Below, piece after piece: positions 53,831 through 63,575 of a stretch of 64,000 nt of DNA (its first letter is position 1; each line of letters begins with the position of its first letter). The notes under the pieces are model-generated. The model searched no databases. It was not told the DNA's origin and worked only from the letters and a program-made list of their open reading frames with translations. The stretch comes from Metellina segmentata (lineage: Eukaryota > Arthropoda > Arachnida > Araneae > Tetragnathidae), in assembly GCA_947359465.1 (NCBI GenBank), contig OX375873.1, positions 135,734,899-135,798,898 of the forward strand, in the 5' to 3' direction. The translations under genes were made by a program, and so were the position numbers.

Positions 53831-53990
53831 CTTGTGAGGGCAGGATAGCGTCAAAGGTGCATATTACTCGTCATTCTGCCTTCATAGGACAAAGCTATTT
53901 TAATGTCAGTTTGCATCTTGCATAATTTTTTTATTTTATGTTGTCGAATGCACTGCTTACAGAGGTTAATGATGTGAATTTTGAAGGGCT
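53815..53990. repeat. first copy of a 170-bp direct duplication
   Basis: Shared in order with 55150-55325: ACTTGWGAGGKCAGGATAG, ATTACTCGTCAWTCTGCC, ATAGGACAA, TTTTAATGTCAGTTT, AATGCACT, GAGGTTAA and TTGAATTTT. About 80% identical by eye. Confidence 0.75.
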
Positions 53991-55149
53991 TTATAATTTT
54001 TTGACTGGATTATGTCATTTTTTCATGAAGAGGATAATTCTTAGTATTTTTGCAATTAAGCTATGCATAATTTAAATTCTTTTTGGACTGAGAACCATGC
54101 GAGTGAAAATTTTTATCATGGTGAATCCATATTTCTAAGATTACAATCTTAGTTTGGTTTTATGTATCGGTCTCACCTGGGAAGAGCTAATTAGATCTTG
54201 CTCTGAGCACCCTATGCCTCTACTTCATGCAACATTTGAATCTCTCAGATGCCAATACTGTAAAATGCAGAAAAAATAAAAATTGAGAGAATTAGTTTTT
54301 TAATACATTGTTTTTTTTTTTTTTTTTTTAATTTTTTGTTTATATACTTTTCGGATTAAATTAATATTCTTTATTCAAAGGATAAGTTCTGCAACAAAAC
54401 AAGATATGTACAGGACGTGAAAATAAAAACGTGAGAAATTTATGTAAAAATAGGTTGTTCGAGATTCTATGTTTCATCAGTTCACATGTTGTAGTTTATG
54501 GAGACGTTAGTAAATGCAACTTCAGAACTGATGAAACGGAGGACACATGATGGATTATTTTCTGGTTTACACTTTTTAAAATTGTTTACGAAAGCGGTCT
54601 CAGTGTTACCAACACATCAAAAGAAGAATTTAGGTTTTATTTCAAAGTTTTTGTTAAAAAAAATATAAAAGTTGTCTTATTTGCAATGGCTTTTTAAATT
54701 ATTATACAACATATTCTGAAAGAAAACGAAGCAATGAGTATCCTTTAATAAATAAAAATATATTATTTATTCCATTCAAATTTGCAAAAATCAGAAATAT
54801 AAAAAAATGGACTTAACCGCATCCGAGTGACTCATTTATCAATCGAATAATCTCTGGGCTCAATAAGACCAAGATCTATGGCTTGAAATTGATTTCGAAC
54901 GAGACATCCATGGCTAACTGGGATTCGACTCAACTCGTAACAATAACCATAGTGCAACTAATTTTTCAATGGTTTCGGCAAGCAATACGGGTCTTGGGAC
55001 TTCAACTTCGTCAAGTGGCTTAAACTCCCTTTGAAGCAGGAAGTGAGTTATTGCTCGAAATGTACCATATTCGATACCGTGGCCACACGCACTTTAGGGA
55101 CACGTGCGTCGAAAATTGCTTCCACGAATACACAATTGACGTTTCATGA
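53991..55149. other. very AT-rich non-coding stretch
   Basis: A 19-base T-run at 54311-54329. Nothing else recognised. Confidence 0.4.
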
Positions 55150-55325
55150 TGGACGATGATCGAATGTGAAAGCACTTGAGAGGTCAGGATAGTGTCGAAG
55201 GGGCTCATTACTCGTCAATCTGCCCTGATAGGACAACTATTTTTTAATGTCAGTTTACGCCTTCCTTATGTTTTTAAATGCACTATCTACTGAGGTTAAA
55301 TAATTTGAATTTTAAAGTTTTTTTT
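55150..55325. repeat. second copy of the 170-bp direct duplication
   Basis: Partner of 53815-53990. Confidence 0.75.
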
Positions 55326-55779
55326 AAGATTTAGAAATTATATTTAAGATTTTATATTAAAGAATGATAAAGATTTTTTTGAATTTAAATACTTCATCCA
55401 ACATGGATGTCTCTTAGTTTTATACAAACCTTAAAACGGAATTACTTTTTTAAACAAACTAATTTTTTAATTCCATTATCTGATGAAATAGATAACCTCT
55501 TAAGCAAGACCTCCCAAGAAAATCTCTCTTTCATAATTGTTTTTTTTTTCAACTTAACGCAAAAAATATATATATATATATTTTAAAGATTATTCTGTAA
55601 TCTTTCTATTACGTTGCGTTTGGCACGTGTGCCAATGTACCATAAATTTTTGTGCCATAAACCTATACTTAATAAAAAAAATGAATTAAACGAAGCATGT
55701 GGGCGGGGTCGCTGTCGTAAGATCTTAAGTGTTGGTCTGACTTGGGCTGTTTGTCTATCAAAGCGCACACTACTGTTTT
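55326..55779. other. AT-rich non-coding, with (AT)n
   Basis: An AT microsatellite of about eight units at 55566-55582. Nothing else recognised. Confidence 0.5.
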
Positions 55780-56093
55780 CCCACCAACCTCGTCAGGGAT
55801 CGTTAAAGTGGTAGCCTCTAGATCGGAAAGTTCCTGGTTCGAATCCGGGTCAGTGCATGGTAAGCGTATGGTGTAGAGGCGGCTGATGCACCTTAAATCT
55901 GTACTGGCTGAAAGTCCTCACGTTAGGTTTTTGTGGAAGTTTGGTGAGTGGTGTGCCAACTCAGGTGTTGCCTGAGACTGGTTCACAATTATGTGGTGTT
56001 GTCCTCGGATCTTTCCCTTAGGGGGAATTGATCCCGGACCGTCATCAACAGTCCGTTGCGTTGCTCTAGTACGACGTTAATTAAAATTACCTT
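55780..56093 (+). repeat. SINE B, near full length
   Basis: Head with TAGCCTCTAGATCGGAAAG, CTGGTTCGAATCCGGGTCAG, GCGTATGGTGTAGAGGCGGC, body, GAATTGATCCCGGACCGTC and TACGACGTTAATTAAAATTACC. The first 20 bases of the head are diverged. Lacks the ATGTTTGTA spacer, like the copy at 57066. Confidence 0.8.
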
Positions 56094-56154
56094 TCCACCC
56101 TCGTCAGTTATTCGCCATTAGTATTTGTGCTTCCAATACCACGTAATTTTGCAT

Positions 56155-56215
56155 GGTAATTTTAATTAACGTCGTTCTAGAGTAACACAATGGGCTATTA
56201 ACTACGGTCTGGGAA
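56155..56215 (-). repeat. SINE A/B tail, reversed
   Basis: TGGTAATTTTAATTAACGTC, GTTCTAGAGTAACACAATGG and GCTATTAACTACGGTCTGG. Confidence 0.7.
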
Positions 56216-56458
56216 GTAAAAAAGAGGGCTGTGGTAAAACTTTTTATAATTTTTCTTTCCCTCGGAGCACATACTCAAGTCCGTGTAGTCCTTGCACATC
56301 TTCAGATGTGTAAAGACTACGCGGACCCGAGGTATACAAATACAAATATTGACGACCAGCTACATTCTCAAGTCCAACAAGGCTGGTCCTTTGTTTATGA
56401 ATTCCCCAATTCCCACTGACTATCAAGTGATTTTTATTCTTTTTGGATGAGGTTAATT

Positions 56459-56755
56459 AGGGCCCTTGTAGCCCGGTCGGTAGAGCAACGGACTAGCAAC
56501 CCTGAGGGTTGCGCTTTCGAATCGCCCAAAGACCGTCGTGTACAAAGGGGACTGGTGGACTTTAAACCAGTCGTGGCCTCAAATGTCCTCGCGTTGGTGT
56601 GGTGTAGAAATTTGGAGAGTGGGGTGCCAGCTCAGGTGTGACCTCGTCATCTGACCGTGGTTCAAACGTACTTCCTGTTGTCCTCTGCTATTTCCCTTCG
56701 GGGGTTGATCCCGGGCCGTCATCAATGATTCGTGTTGCTCCAGTGTGGCATTACT
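56459..56755 (+). repeat. SINE A, full length
   Basis: Head CTTGTAGCCCGGTCGGTAG, ACTAGCAACCCTGAGGGTTG and CTTTCGAATCGCCCAAAG: the clearest tRNA-like A and B boxes of this family. Body, GGTTGATCCCGGGCCGTC and tail follow. The 3' tail carries a duplicated 18-bp unit ACCAATACCATGAGGTTT (56764-56799). Confidence 0.85.
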
Positions 56756-56877
56756 ATAAACAATACCAATACCATGAGGTTTACCAATACCATGAGGTTT
56801 ACTGGCTTTGCCGGGATACCGAAGCTATATCTTCCAGCTGTCATCCCACTGTTCCTAAATCCCTCTTTATTTTCCAC

Positions 56878-57040
56878 CTCAGGGGCACATTTTAGGTGTG
56901 TACAGGTATCACAGAACCCCGAGGTACCCGTCTACCCTTCTATTTTACCCTGGCCTACCCTTTTGCTTTTTCTTACCTCGTTGGCATGTTTGTCGCAGCT
57001 TGGCCAAATATGGCACTTGCAACAATAAACCCTAAACCAG
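56878..57040 (+). repeat. SINE D, full length with C-type tail
   Basis: CAGGGGCACATTTTAGGTG, TACAGGTATCACAGAACCCC, CTGGCCTACCCTTTTGC, TCGCAGCTTGGCCAAATATG and CAATAAACCCTAAACC. Confidence 0.75.
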
Positions 57041-57065
57041 CCCTGTTTTTGTTCCTTTCACACAG

Positions 57066-57383
57066 CCGACCAACCGGTATAGTGGTTAAGGTGTTAGCCT
57101 CTAGATCGGAAGGGTCCTGGCTCGAATCCGGGTCAGTGCATGGTAAGCGTATGGTGTAGAGGCGGCTGATGCACCTTAAATCTGTACTGGCCGAAAGTCC
57201 TCACGTTGGGTTGGCGTGGAAGTTTGGAGAGTGGGGTGCCAGCTCAGGTGTTGCTTCGTCATCTGACCGTGGTTCAAAATTACGAGGTGTTGTCCTCGGA
57301 TCTTTCCCTTAAGGGACTGATCCCGGACCGTTGTCAATAGCCCGTTGTGTTGCTCTAGTACGACGTTAACTAAAAATTACCAA
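57066..57383 (+). repeat. SINE B, full length
   Basis: Head GCCGACCAACCGGTATAGTG, GGCTCGAATCCGGGTCAG, GCGTATGGTGTAGAGGCGGC, the body with GGAAGTTTGGAGAGTGGGGT, GACTGATCCCGGACCGTTG and the tail. Confidence 0.85.
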
Positions 57384-57394
57384 TTATTACCTTT

Positions 57395-57475
57395 CACGAC
57401 ATGTTATTTGACGTCGTGTTTGGCGTAATATAGCCAAATTTTCTAGGCCATAAAACCTAAAAACAACCATCCATA
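57395..57475 (+). repeat. SINE C tail
   Basis: CGTGTTTGGCGTAATATAGCC and GGCCATAAAACCTAAAAAC. Confidence 0.6.
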
Positions 57476-57727
57476 TTTGTTCATGGTCAGCCTGAAAGCC
57501 TTCTTTTTATTTTGCTACCATTACGGACACTAAATAATCGGTTGCCCCCTAGGTGGCTCTTCTCGGTTTTAAAGTAGCATAGTATTGCTTGAAAACCCCG
57601 ACCACACAAGTCTCGAATCCTTGTAATACGAGAAGTTATTTTCTTCCTCGTGTAATATCCATGTCAAGTTTAGAGTACGAAGCAAAACAAAATCGAAGTT
57701 CTGGGAGTTCTATCGGGCCGAGAGCTC

Positions 57728-57943
57728 GTGGGTGGCCTCCTACTCAAGATAAGAGAATATTTAAATGACGTGATGTTTAAATGCGAACCACCTCCACGCC
57801 TCTCTTGTTATTCAGTCTGTTTATTTCAAACTCGGCCGGGAAGTGGTAAAACTTTATTTATTCGACGCCTTGCTGAGGAACTCGAGTCAAATAACATCTA
57901 TGCAGCTGTTGCGCAAACTTGTACATCAATGTTAGCATTTTAA
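57728..57943 (+). CDS. short open frame with a P-loop-like motif, doubtful
   Basis: 71 codons ending at TAA 57941-57943. Residues 35-46 read TRPGSGKTLFIR, close to a Walker A loop but with threonine in place of its first glycine. The rest (LAEELESNNIYAAVAQTCTSMLAF) resembles the helix and second strand after the loop in PIF1/RecD-type helicases. If so it would be a scrap of a helicase gene, host or mobile (Helitrons carry one). No Walker B or further helicase motif follows, because a MITE starts at 57947. The N-terminal 34 residues look unrelated. This could also be chance. Confidence 0.25.
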   Translation: MGGLLLKIREYLNDVMFKCEPPPRLSCYSVCLFQTRPGSGKTLFIRRLAEELESNNIYAAVAQTCTSMLAF

Positions 57944-57946
57944 CCC

Positions 57947-58820
57947 TCCTGGTGGTCGATGTGGTATCTTATCATAAGCAAAGGTACAGCTGCAGTCTAC
58001 TTTTATAGTGGTGGCAACGGCCTTGGCGATTTCTTTTGGCGCACTTCAAGTAGCGAGTTATGGTAGGTTAAGGCAAACCATCTGTATATACGGTTATTGC
58101 GGTTTTCATGGCAACCTCGGCAAACGGAAAGTTTAAATTATTTTGATTTTTCTAGAAAATTCTTTCAAAATCAGTTAAAGTTGTTTGATTTCATTGGTTC
58201 GTTAGAAATTTTTTCTTTGATTCCATAGGTTATTTTAATTTTATAGTATCTTTTGATTGCAATGTACCTTTTAAATGTTTATTTGATATCGTTGGTTCAT
58301 TTAATGGTTTTTTCACAGTTGTGGAATTTTCTTTTACAATAATGTTTTTCGCGGTACAGTTCTGACATATCGGTTGTATTATTTCTTACATTCGGTTAAA
58401 ATTTTGAAATTTTTTTACAAAAGAAAGTAATGTTTAAGCTTGTTACTTTTTGTGCACGTTTTTGAGATATATTTTTCAAAACTTTCGCAAATGTGCTTTA
58501 GAGCTTCCATTCTCCGTTGTAAAAAAATATAAATATATATGTAAAAGAAAGACTTTTGAAATAATTCTTTCCTTGGCGACTTTAGAAGTGCGCCAAAAAA
58601 AATCGACAACGCCGTTGCCACCACTACAAACGTAGACTGCAAATGTACCTAAGCAAAATTGATCAGATCGCAATCGACGAAATGTCTCGTCATAAATGAA
58701 ACTGACCAGACGTTGAACTCGTCATCATCGAAACATTGGAAATGCATATCGATGACTAGAAAACCCATCAAGAAACCTTGCAGTTATTGATGAACGAGAT
58801 ATGTCGTCTGGAAACCACTT
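57947..58820. mobile_element. TTAA-type MITE (family P3), diverged or composite
   Basis: Begins TTAACCCTCCTGGTGGTCG, shares 57970-58080 with 3520-3640, and near its other end has GACGAAATGTCTCGTC (58676-58691) and AACGAGATATGTCGTC (58794-58809) followed by a GGAAACCACT like the right end at 36702-36940. The AT-rich 58080-58650 between was not matched to anything. Confidence 0.4.
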
Positions 58821-58828
58821 TGTCTATA

Positions 58829-58964
58829 GGTAGGTATTTTAATTATCATCGCACTGGAACAACACAGTGGGCTATTGATCAAATAAGAATAGGAAATATC
58901 CGACGCCACGTAATTTTGAACCACGGTCAGATGAAGGCGAAACCGCTTGGAGAGTTAAAGCTAC
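58829..58964 (-). repeat. SINE A tail and body, reversed
   Basis: GTAGGTATTTTAATTATCAT, GCACTGGAACAACACAGTGG and AATTTTGAACCACGGTCAG. It stops at the foldback element. Confidence 0.75.
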
Positions 58965-58968
58965 GGTT

Positions 58969-60029
58969 TCCTAAGAAAGCGAAGCAGTTATTTTTCAGCC
59001 GTAATGTAGCTGTGGATGACGTCACTAAAACGTTGTTTATACAAAAACAGGTGGCGTTGGTTTCCTAGAGAGCGTTGTTGGTGAGCGTAACGAAAATGAG
59101 CGGAGCGGCTATTTGTATGACGATCGTCATAGCGGTCTCAAACAGTTGGGGAACGTTTGTTTCTCTTGTAGCTGTAACTTTTCATTTCCTGCACATAAGC
59201 GATTCGAGCAGAGGTAGGCTAAACAAACAAAAATTTTTGATTGGCATTGTTTAGTTCGTTTATGTAATATCGGGATCGTTAAAGATAGATTAAAAATTTC
59301 AACGAATTTGAAATCTGCGGAAAATTTTACACCAGATCGATACATTAAATGTGATTTTCTGTAAACAAATAATTAATTATTTAATAGATAATTTTTTTGT
59401 TATGTAAATGGGCTAAAAATCTAGCATAGGTGCAAAGTGTAGGATGCATAGTATTGCACAGTTTAAAATTAGATAGCTAAAGTGAGACTTAAAAGTTTAT
59501 TAAAATGTAAACTTTACAGTAAAACAGAAACTCATAAAAGAACATACAAATATCTAGTATTTAGTTCCCGGAGATCAGAATATAAACTAACTTCGTTTAT
59601 ATATTTAACTCTGATCAATCTTGCATATGCAAATCTAGCCTAATTTGCTATATTTAAACAGTTGCAAGAACAGGAGAATATCCAACATAATTAAATAATC
59701 AAATGGTAAATATTTGTGAATAATAAATCTGTTTTGGTATCGATCTGGCGTAGAATTTTACGCTGATTTGAAATCCGTTGAAATTTTTACTCTATCTTCA
59801 ATGATTCCGAAGTTAAAAACTTGGACTAGAGAATAAAAAAGCCACTTTGTTTTGTTTCTGGAATAAAATAAACCACGACAGCCGTCTGTATTGCCCATTC
59901 TCCACAGTATTCTGTCCGTCTAAGTTGACACCTCTGGTCTCTGTCAAGACGGCCGCATAGTTATGCCCGCGGCATCGTGACGTATCACGGCTGCTAGATA
60001 ACGGCTCCGCTTTCTTTGGAAACCGTAGC
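58969..60029. mobile_element. long foldback element (family H), TTAA-flanked, copy 1
   Basis: 1,061 bp between TTAA at 58965-58968 and 60030-60033. Termini AGCTACGGTTTCCTAAGAA and, reversed, GCTACGGTTTCCAAAGAA. The two halves are inverted relatives over much of their length: the block AATTTCAACGAATTTGAAAT with CACCAGATCGATAC (59293-59345) has its inverted partner at 59740-59815. The centre (59350-59730) is AT-rich. No coding capacity. Confidence 0.8.
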
Positions 60030-60233
60030 TTAACAGTTACGGAAAATAATGTAATACCCTAGTGCACTGATGGTGAACCTTTGTCAAGGGTGCCACGCAT
60101 CATTTCAGGACGGTCTTTGCCAAAGAACAGTCAACGCACGCTGCGTTTACTTCTCTCGTTGTGCGATCGCGTGCTTACGTTGAAGCAATGCCTGTTTCTT
60201 CTACACCTTCCTAAGGACTAAAGACAGTGTTAA

Positions 60234-61000
60234 GCTTCGGTTTCCTAAGAAAGCGTAGCCGTGATCTAGCGGCCGTGATGTATCGGTGGGTGACGTCACT
60301 AAAACGTTGTTTATACTAACACATGGTGTTGGTTTCCTAGAGAGCGTTGTTTGTGAGCGTAACGAAAATGATCGGAGCCGCCATTTCCATGACTGTCGTC
60401 ATAGCGGTCTCAAACAGTTGGAGAACGTTTTTTCTCTTGTAGCGGCCAGATTTCATTTCCTGCTCCAAGCGATTCCAGCCAAGAGGAGCAATATAAATAA
60501 ACATTTTTGACTGCCATTGAATAATTCGTTTTTGTAAAATCGGGATCGTTATACACAGAATAAAAATTTCAACGGATTCGAAATCTGCGGAAAATTTGAC
60601 ACCAGATCAATACCTTAAATGTGATTTTCTTTGAATAAATAATTAATTATTTAATACATAATTAAATAATCAAATGGTAAATAATTGAATAATAAAACTG
60701 TTTTTGATATCGATCTGGCGTAGAAATTTACGCTGATTTGAAATCTGTTGAAATTTTCACTCTACCTTCAACGATCCCGAAGTTAGGAACTTTGAACTAG
60801 AGAATAAAAAACCACTTTGTTTTGTTTCTCGAATAAAATAAACCACGACAGACGTATGTGTTGCCCATTCTCCAACGTATTCTGTCCGCCTAAGTTGACA
60901 CCTTGGATTTTTGTTTAGACGGCCGTTTAGTTATGCCCGCGGCATCATGACGTATCACGGCTGTTAGATAACGGCTCCACTTTCTTAGGAAACCAAAGCT
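60234..61000. mobile_element. long foldback element (family H), copy 2, nested in a hAT
   Basis: Starts after TTAA (60230-60233) with GCTTCGGTTTCCTAAGAAAG; ends TTCTTAGGAAACCAAAGC, then TTTA. It is clearly collinear with copy 1 (GATGACGTCACTAAAACG, CTAGAGAGCGTTG, CATAGCGGTCTCAAACAGTT) but about 300 bp shorter, with the AT-rich centre partly lost. Confidence 0.8.
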
Positions 61001-61231
61001 TTAGACTAAAACTTTGGTACGTAAACTTAACACAAGGTATAACACTTAGTACTTTGGTCTCAAGTGTGTCAAATTGAGGTCCAAACTTGAGAATCTGGAA
61101 AGAAATCGTTTAGAGAATGAAGAATGACACTACTGACATCTGGTATGCTTGGAACCGATTACCGGACACTTTTAGCACCCTGCAATATCTACACTGAACA
61201 CTCTCTTTACTCACAATTGTCCCATCTGCGT

Positions 61232-61517
61232 ACTTCGTTGAGACCGTATATTAATGAAATAATTTTAAAACCAAAAGAAACCAACTGACAGATGAAGTTA
61301 ATAGTACTTGCAGATGAAGTTAATAGTACAACGCACTTCGTTGAGACCGTATATTAATGAAATAATTTTAAAACCAAAAGAAACCAACTGACAGATGAAG
61401 TTAATAGTACTTGCAGATGAAGTTAATAGTACAACGCACTTCGTTGAGACCGTATATTAATGAAATAATTTTAAAACCAAAAGAAACCAACTGACAGATG
61501 AAGTTAATAGTACTTGC
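61232..61517. repeat. 103-bp tandem repeat, 2.8 units
   Basis: Units start at 61232, 61335 and 61438 and are identical as far as I can see; the third stops at 61517. Each unit itself holds AGATGAAGTTAATAGTAC twice. It lies inside the hAT-like element. Confidence 0.9.
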
Positions 61518-61788
61518 TTGTGCTTGAAGTGCACGAAATGTCAACCATGGATTGAAGATTTGGCAGATACAATTCAGCAACAACAAAAAATCACTAATGT
61601 AAAATATTTGTTTTTGCTTTGTAATAAGTAAATATAATATCATAAATATAACTTTTTTTTACAAGGGCTACAACTATCACAAAATTATGGATATTTCTAG
61701 ATGTGACACGGCACCTGAGTTAAGCTACTTTTTTTTTTACGGTTTTTGACACACTGAGGTCTAAAGGTTCGCCATCACTGCCCTCGTA

Positions 61789-62130
61789 GTTCCAGATGTT
61801 AACTCTCAAGTAGGTCCAAAGGGTTTTATAGACGAGTTCTGTATACACAACTGAAATTAAACGTATCATCGAGATATTTTTGTTCAAATTTAAGCATTCA
61901 TTATTTATGGAGAGAACTTTTATTTCCATTTATGAGTGTTTCATGTTCTAAAGGAAAAGCTGAAACTCGCACACTAAAATATATTCATATGATATGCTTC
62001 CCTTGAAACCATGGTATTCGAGGGCTTTTTCACGATATCAAGATCTGGTCAGTTTTTCCTAATCACCAAATATCTCGTCCACCTGATCAGTTTTTATGAC
62101 GAAGTACAAGGTCGGTAAGGTAAGAGACAT
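61789..62130. other. non-coding with a MITE scrap
   Basis: 62020-62120 has ATATCTCGTCCACCTGATCAG and ATGACGAAGTACAAGG words of MITE family P3. Nothing else. Confidence 0.4.
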
Positions 62131-62136
62131 TGTGCT

Positions 62137-62545
62137 GATGCAAAAGTTCATCCCGTTTTTTGGTGTTTTGGCATTGCATCGCAAAAACGAAGTGTTATCT
62201 ACATCATACGCGAAAAGTTCCGTTGTTTGAAAGAAGGAATTTCAGCGAATACCAGGGGAAAAATTGGGTCATTGGATTGTATTTTAAAATTTTTAGAAAA
62301 TCAGGAACATTTTCACAGCCTAATATTTCTAATTTCCAAAGAGCCAAGAATGCTTCGCAGACGCAAAAGATGTGTCGTGTCGGGATGCTTTGACGATCCC
62401 ACGCGTGTAAGTGCTCCAGAAAGTTCCGTCACCTACAACCGTTCTTGTTGGCCAGAGATCTCTAAACGTATGAACATAGAACCGAACGGCACACACGATA
62501 TGGATTCAAGGTAATTTTTCGTCAATTAAATATTTATTTTTTCGA
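62137..62545 (+). pseudogene. mariner-family element with internal deletion
   Basis: Begins TGATGCAAAAGTTCATCCCG, the family terminus. The plus strand then encodes a mariner N-terminal block (RAKNASQTQKMCRV at about 62337-62378) and, after a jump of most of the gene, a C-terminal-like block (CWPEISKRMNIEPNGTHDMD, 62449-62508), so the catalytic core is missing. Two overlapping frames of 77 and 95 codons cover it. Confidence 0.65.
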
Positions 62546-63085
62546 TTTTGTCACGACCTTGTGTGCACATCCCAATAATTGAAGACAAACTCGATAAATG
62601 CACACGATTCTATTTGCGAGTGTACGTGTGCACGGGAAGGAAGTGCAATTCGTGGGAGCCTCGGTTTAGTTTAACTTCCAGTCGATACCCACCGCTATTA
62701 AAAGCGGCGTTCGGGACGATTCTCGGCCGTAATGAGAGGACGTTATCGGCCGGTGGCCGGATCGCAGTTCCTGTCTGCCCTGACGGAAGCCGACTGATTA
62801 GGAAGTCGGCGGTTGTTTAACAAAAGGGTGCCGTTTTGTTGCTACATTAAATTTATTGCCGTCTGGAGGATTTGGGGAATTGTGTTTTTGTGCGCCCCGG
62901 GTGATTAATCATCCGCCCCATCTCCGGGAAACGGAAACTTTCGGATACCTCAGAATGATGGATACTCCCCGGAGAAGCGTTTTCATAAGCGGCACTGCGA
63001 AATTTCCGGCCCTTTTTAGAGAAGTATAAAAAATGAATGCTTGCCGCACAGGGAAGAGACTGTCGAAAAGTGAGTCCGTTTAACT
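62546..63085. other. non-coding, mixed composition
   Basis: A 90-codon frame at 62548-62820 has no domain. No repeat partner seen. Confidence 0.35.
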
Positions 63086-63364
63086 GACGCGAAGCCACCG
63101 TGGCTCACTGGGTAATACTCCAGGAGGCCCAATGGGAAGAGCATCGGATTTGCAACTGGAAGGTTGCAAGTTCGGTGCACGTAAAATCTGTCGTGGCCTC
63201 GAATGTCCTCAAGTGGGTGTGGAGGTTTGGAGAGTAGTGTACCAGCTGAAGTGTTTTCGTAATCTGACCGTGGTTCAAAAGTACGTTGTGTTCCTTTCTG
63301 ATTTGACATTGGGCCGTCACCCAAATCCCGCTGTCTTGTTCCGTTGCGACGTTTATGAAAATAC
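63086..63364 (+). repeat. SINE head remnants and SINE A body
   Basis: 63095-63120 is a C-like head start (CCACCGTGGCTCACTGGG). 63126-63364 is SINE A: CCCAATGGGAAGAGCATCGG, TGCAACTGGAAGGTTGCAAG, TCGTGGCCTCGAATGTCC, GTGGTTCAAAAGTACG and a decayed tail. Confidence 0.7.
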
Positions 63365-63446
63365 CATACCCTGCGCCAGCAGCTTGCACCTGTGTTGTAG
63401 ACAGCACTGGCTTTATTCTTGCCAAGTTCAATTCTTTGTGCATTTC

Positions 63447-63575
63447 TCCCCATTTGACTGTGGTTCAAAAATACGAGGTGTTGCCCTCGATCTTTCCCCT
63501 GAAGGGATTGATCCCGGACCGTCGTCCACAGCCCGCCGTGTTGCTCTAGTAAGACCTTTATTAGAATACCTACCT
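63447..63575 (+). repeat. SINE A/B tail
   Basis: GACTGTGGTTCAAAAATACG, GGATTGATCCCGGACCGTCG and TTGCTCTAGTAAGACC. Confidence 0.75.

Larger units (their letters stand above)
60065..61780. mobile_element. hAT-like element, non-autonomous, containing a foldback
   Basis: Ends CACTGATGGTGAACCTTT and, reversed, CAGTGATGGCGAACCTTT. The 8-bp flanks CCCTAGTG (60057-60064) and CCCTCGTA (61781-61788) match at 6 of 8. Its own sequence is 60065-60233 plus about 61001-61780. Terminal segments of this kind are shared by many hAT families. No intact transposase frame. Confidence 0.7.

Noticed and set aside
56459..56530. tRNA gene
   Set aside because: A and B boxes are present, but the cloverleaf does not close and the sequence continues into the SINE body found in many copies. 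The same holds for the SINE B and C heads.
61232..61517. CRISPR array
   Set aside because: Units are contiguous 103-bp tandem copies without unique spacers, in a eukaryotic transposon.
62227..62514. THAP-like zinc-finger gene
   Set aside because: The CVVSGC...H pattern is weak, and the other frame reads as a mariner N-terminus with the mariner terminal motif just upstream.
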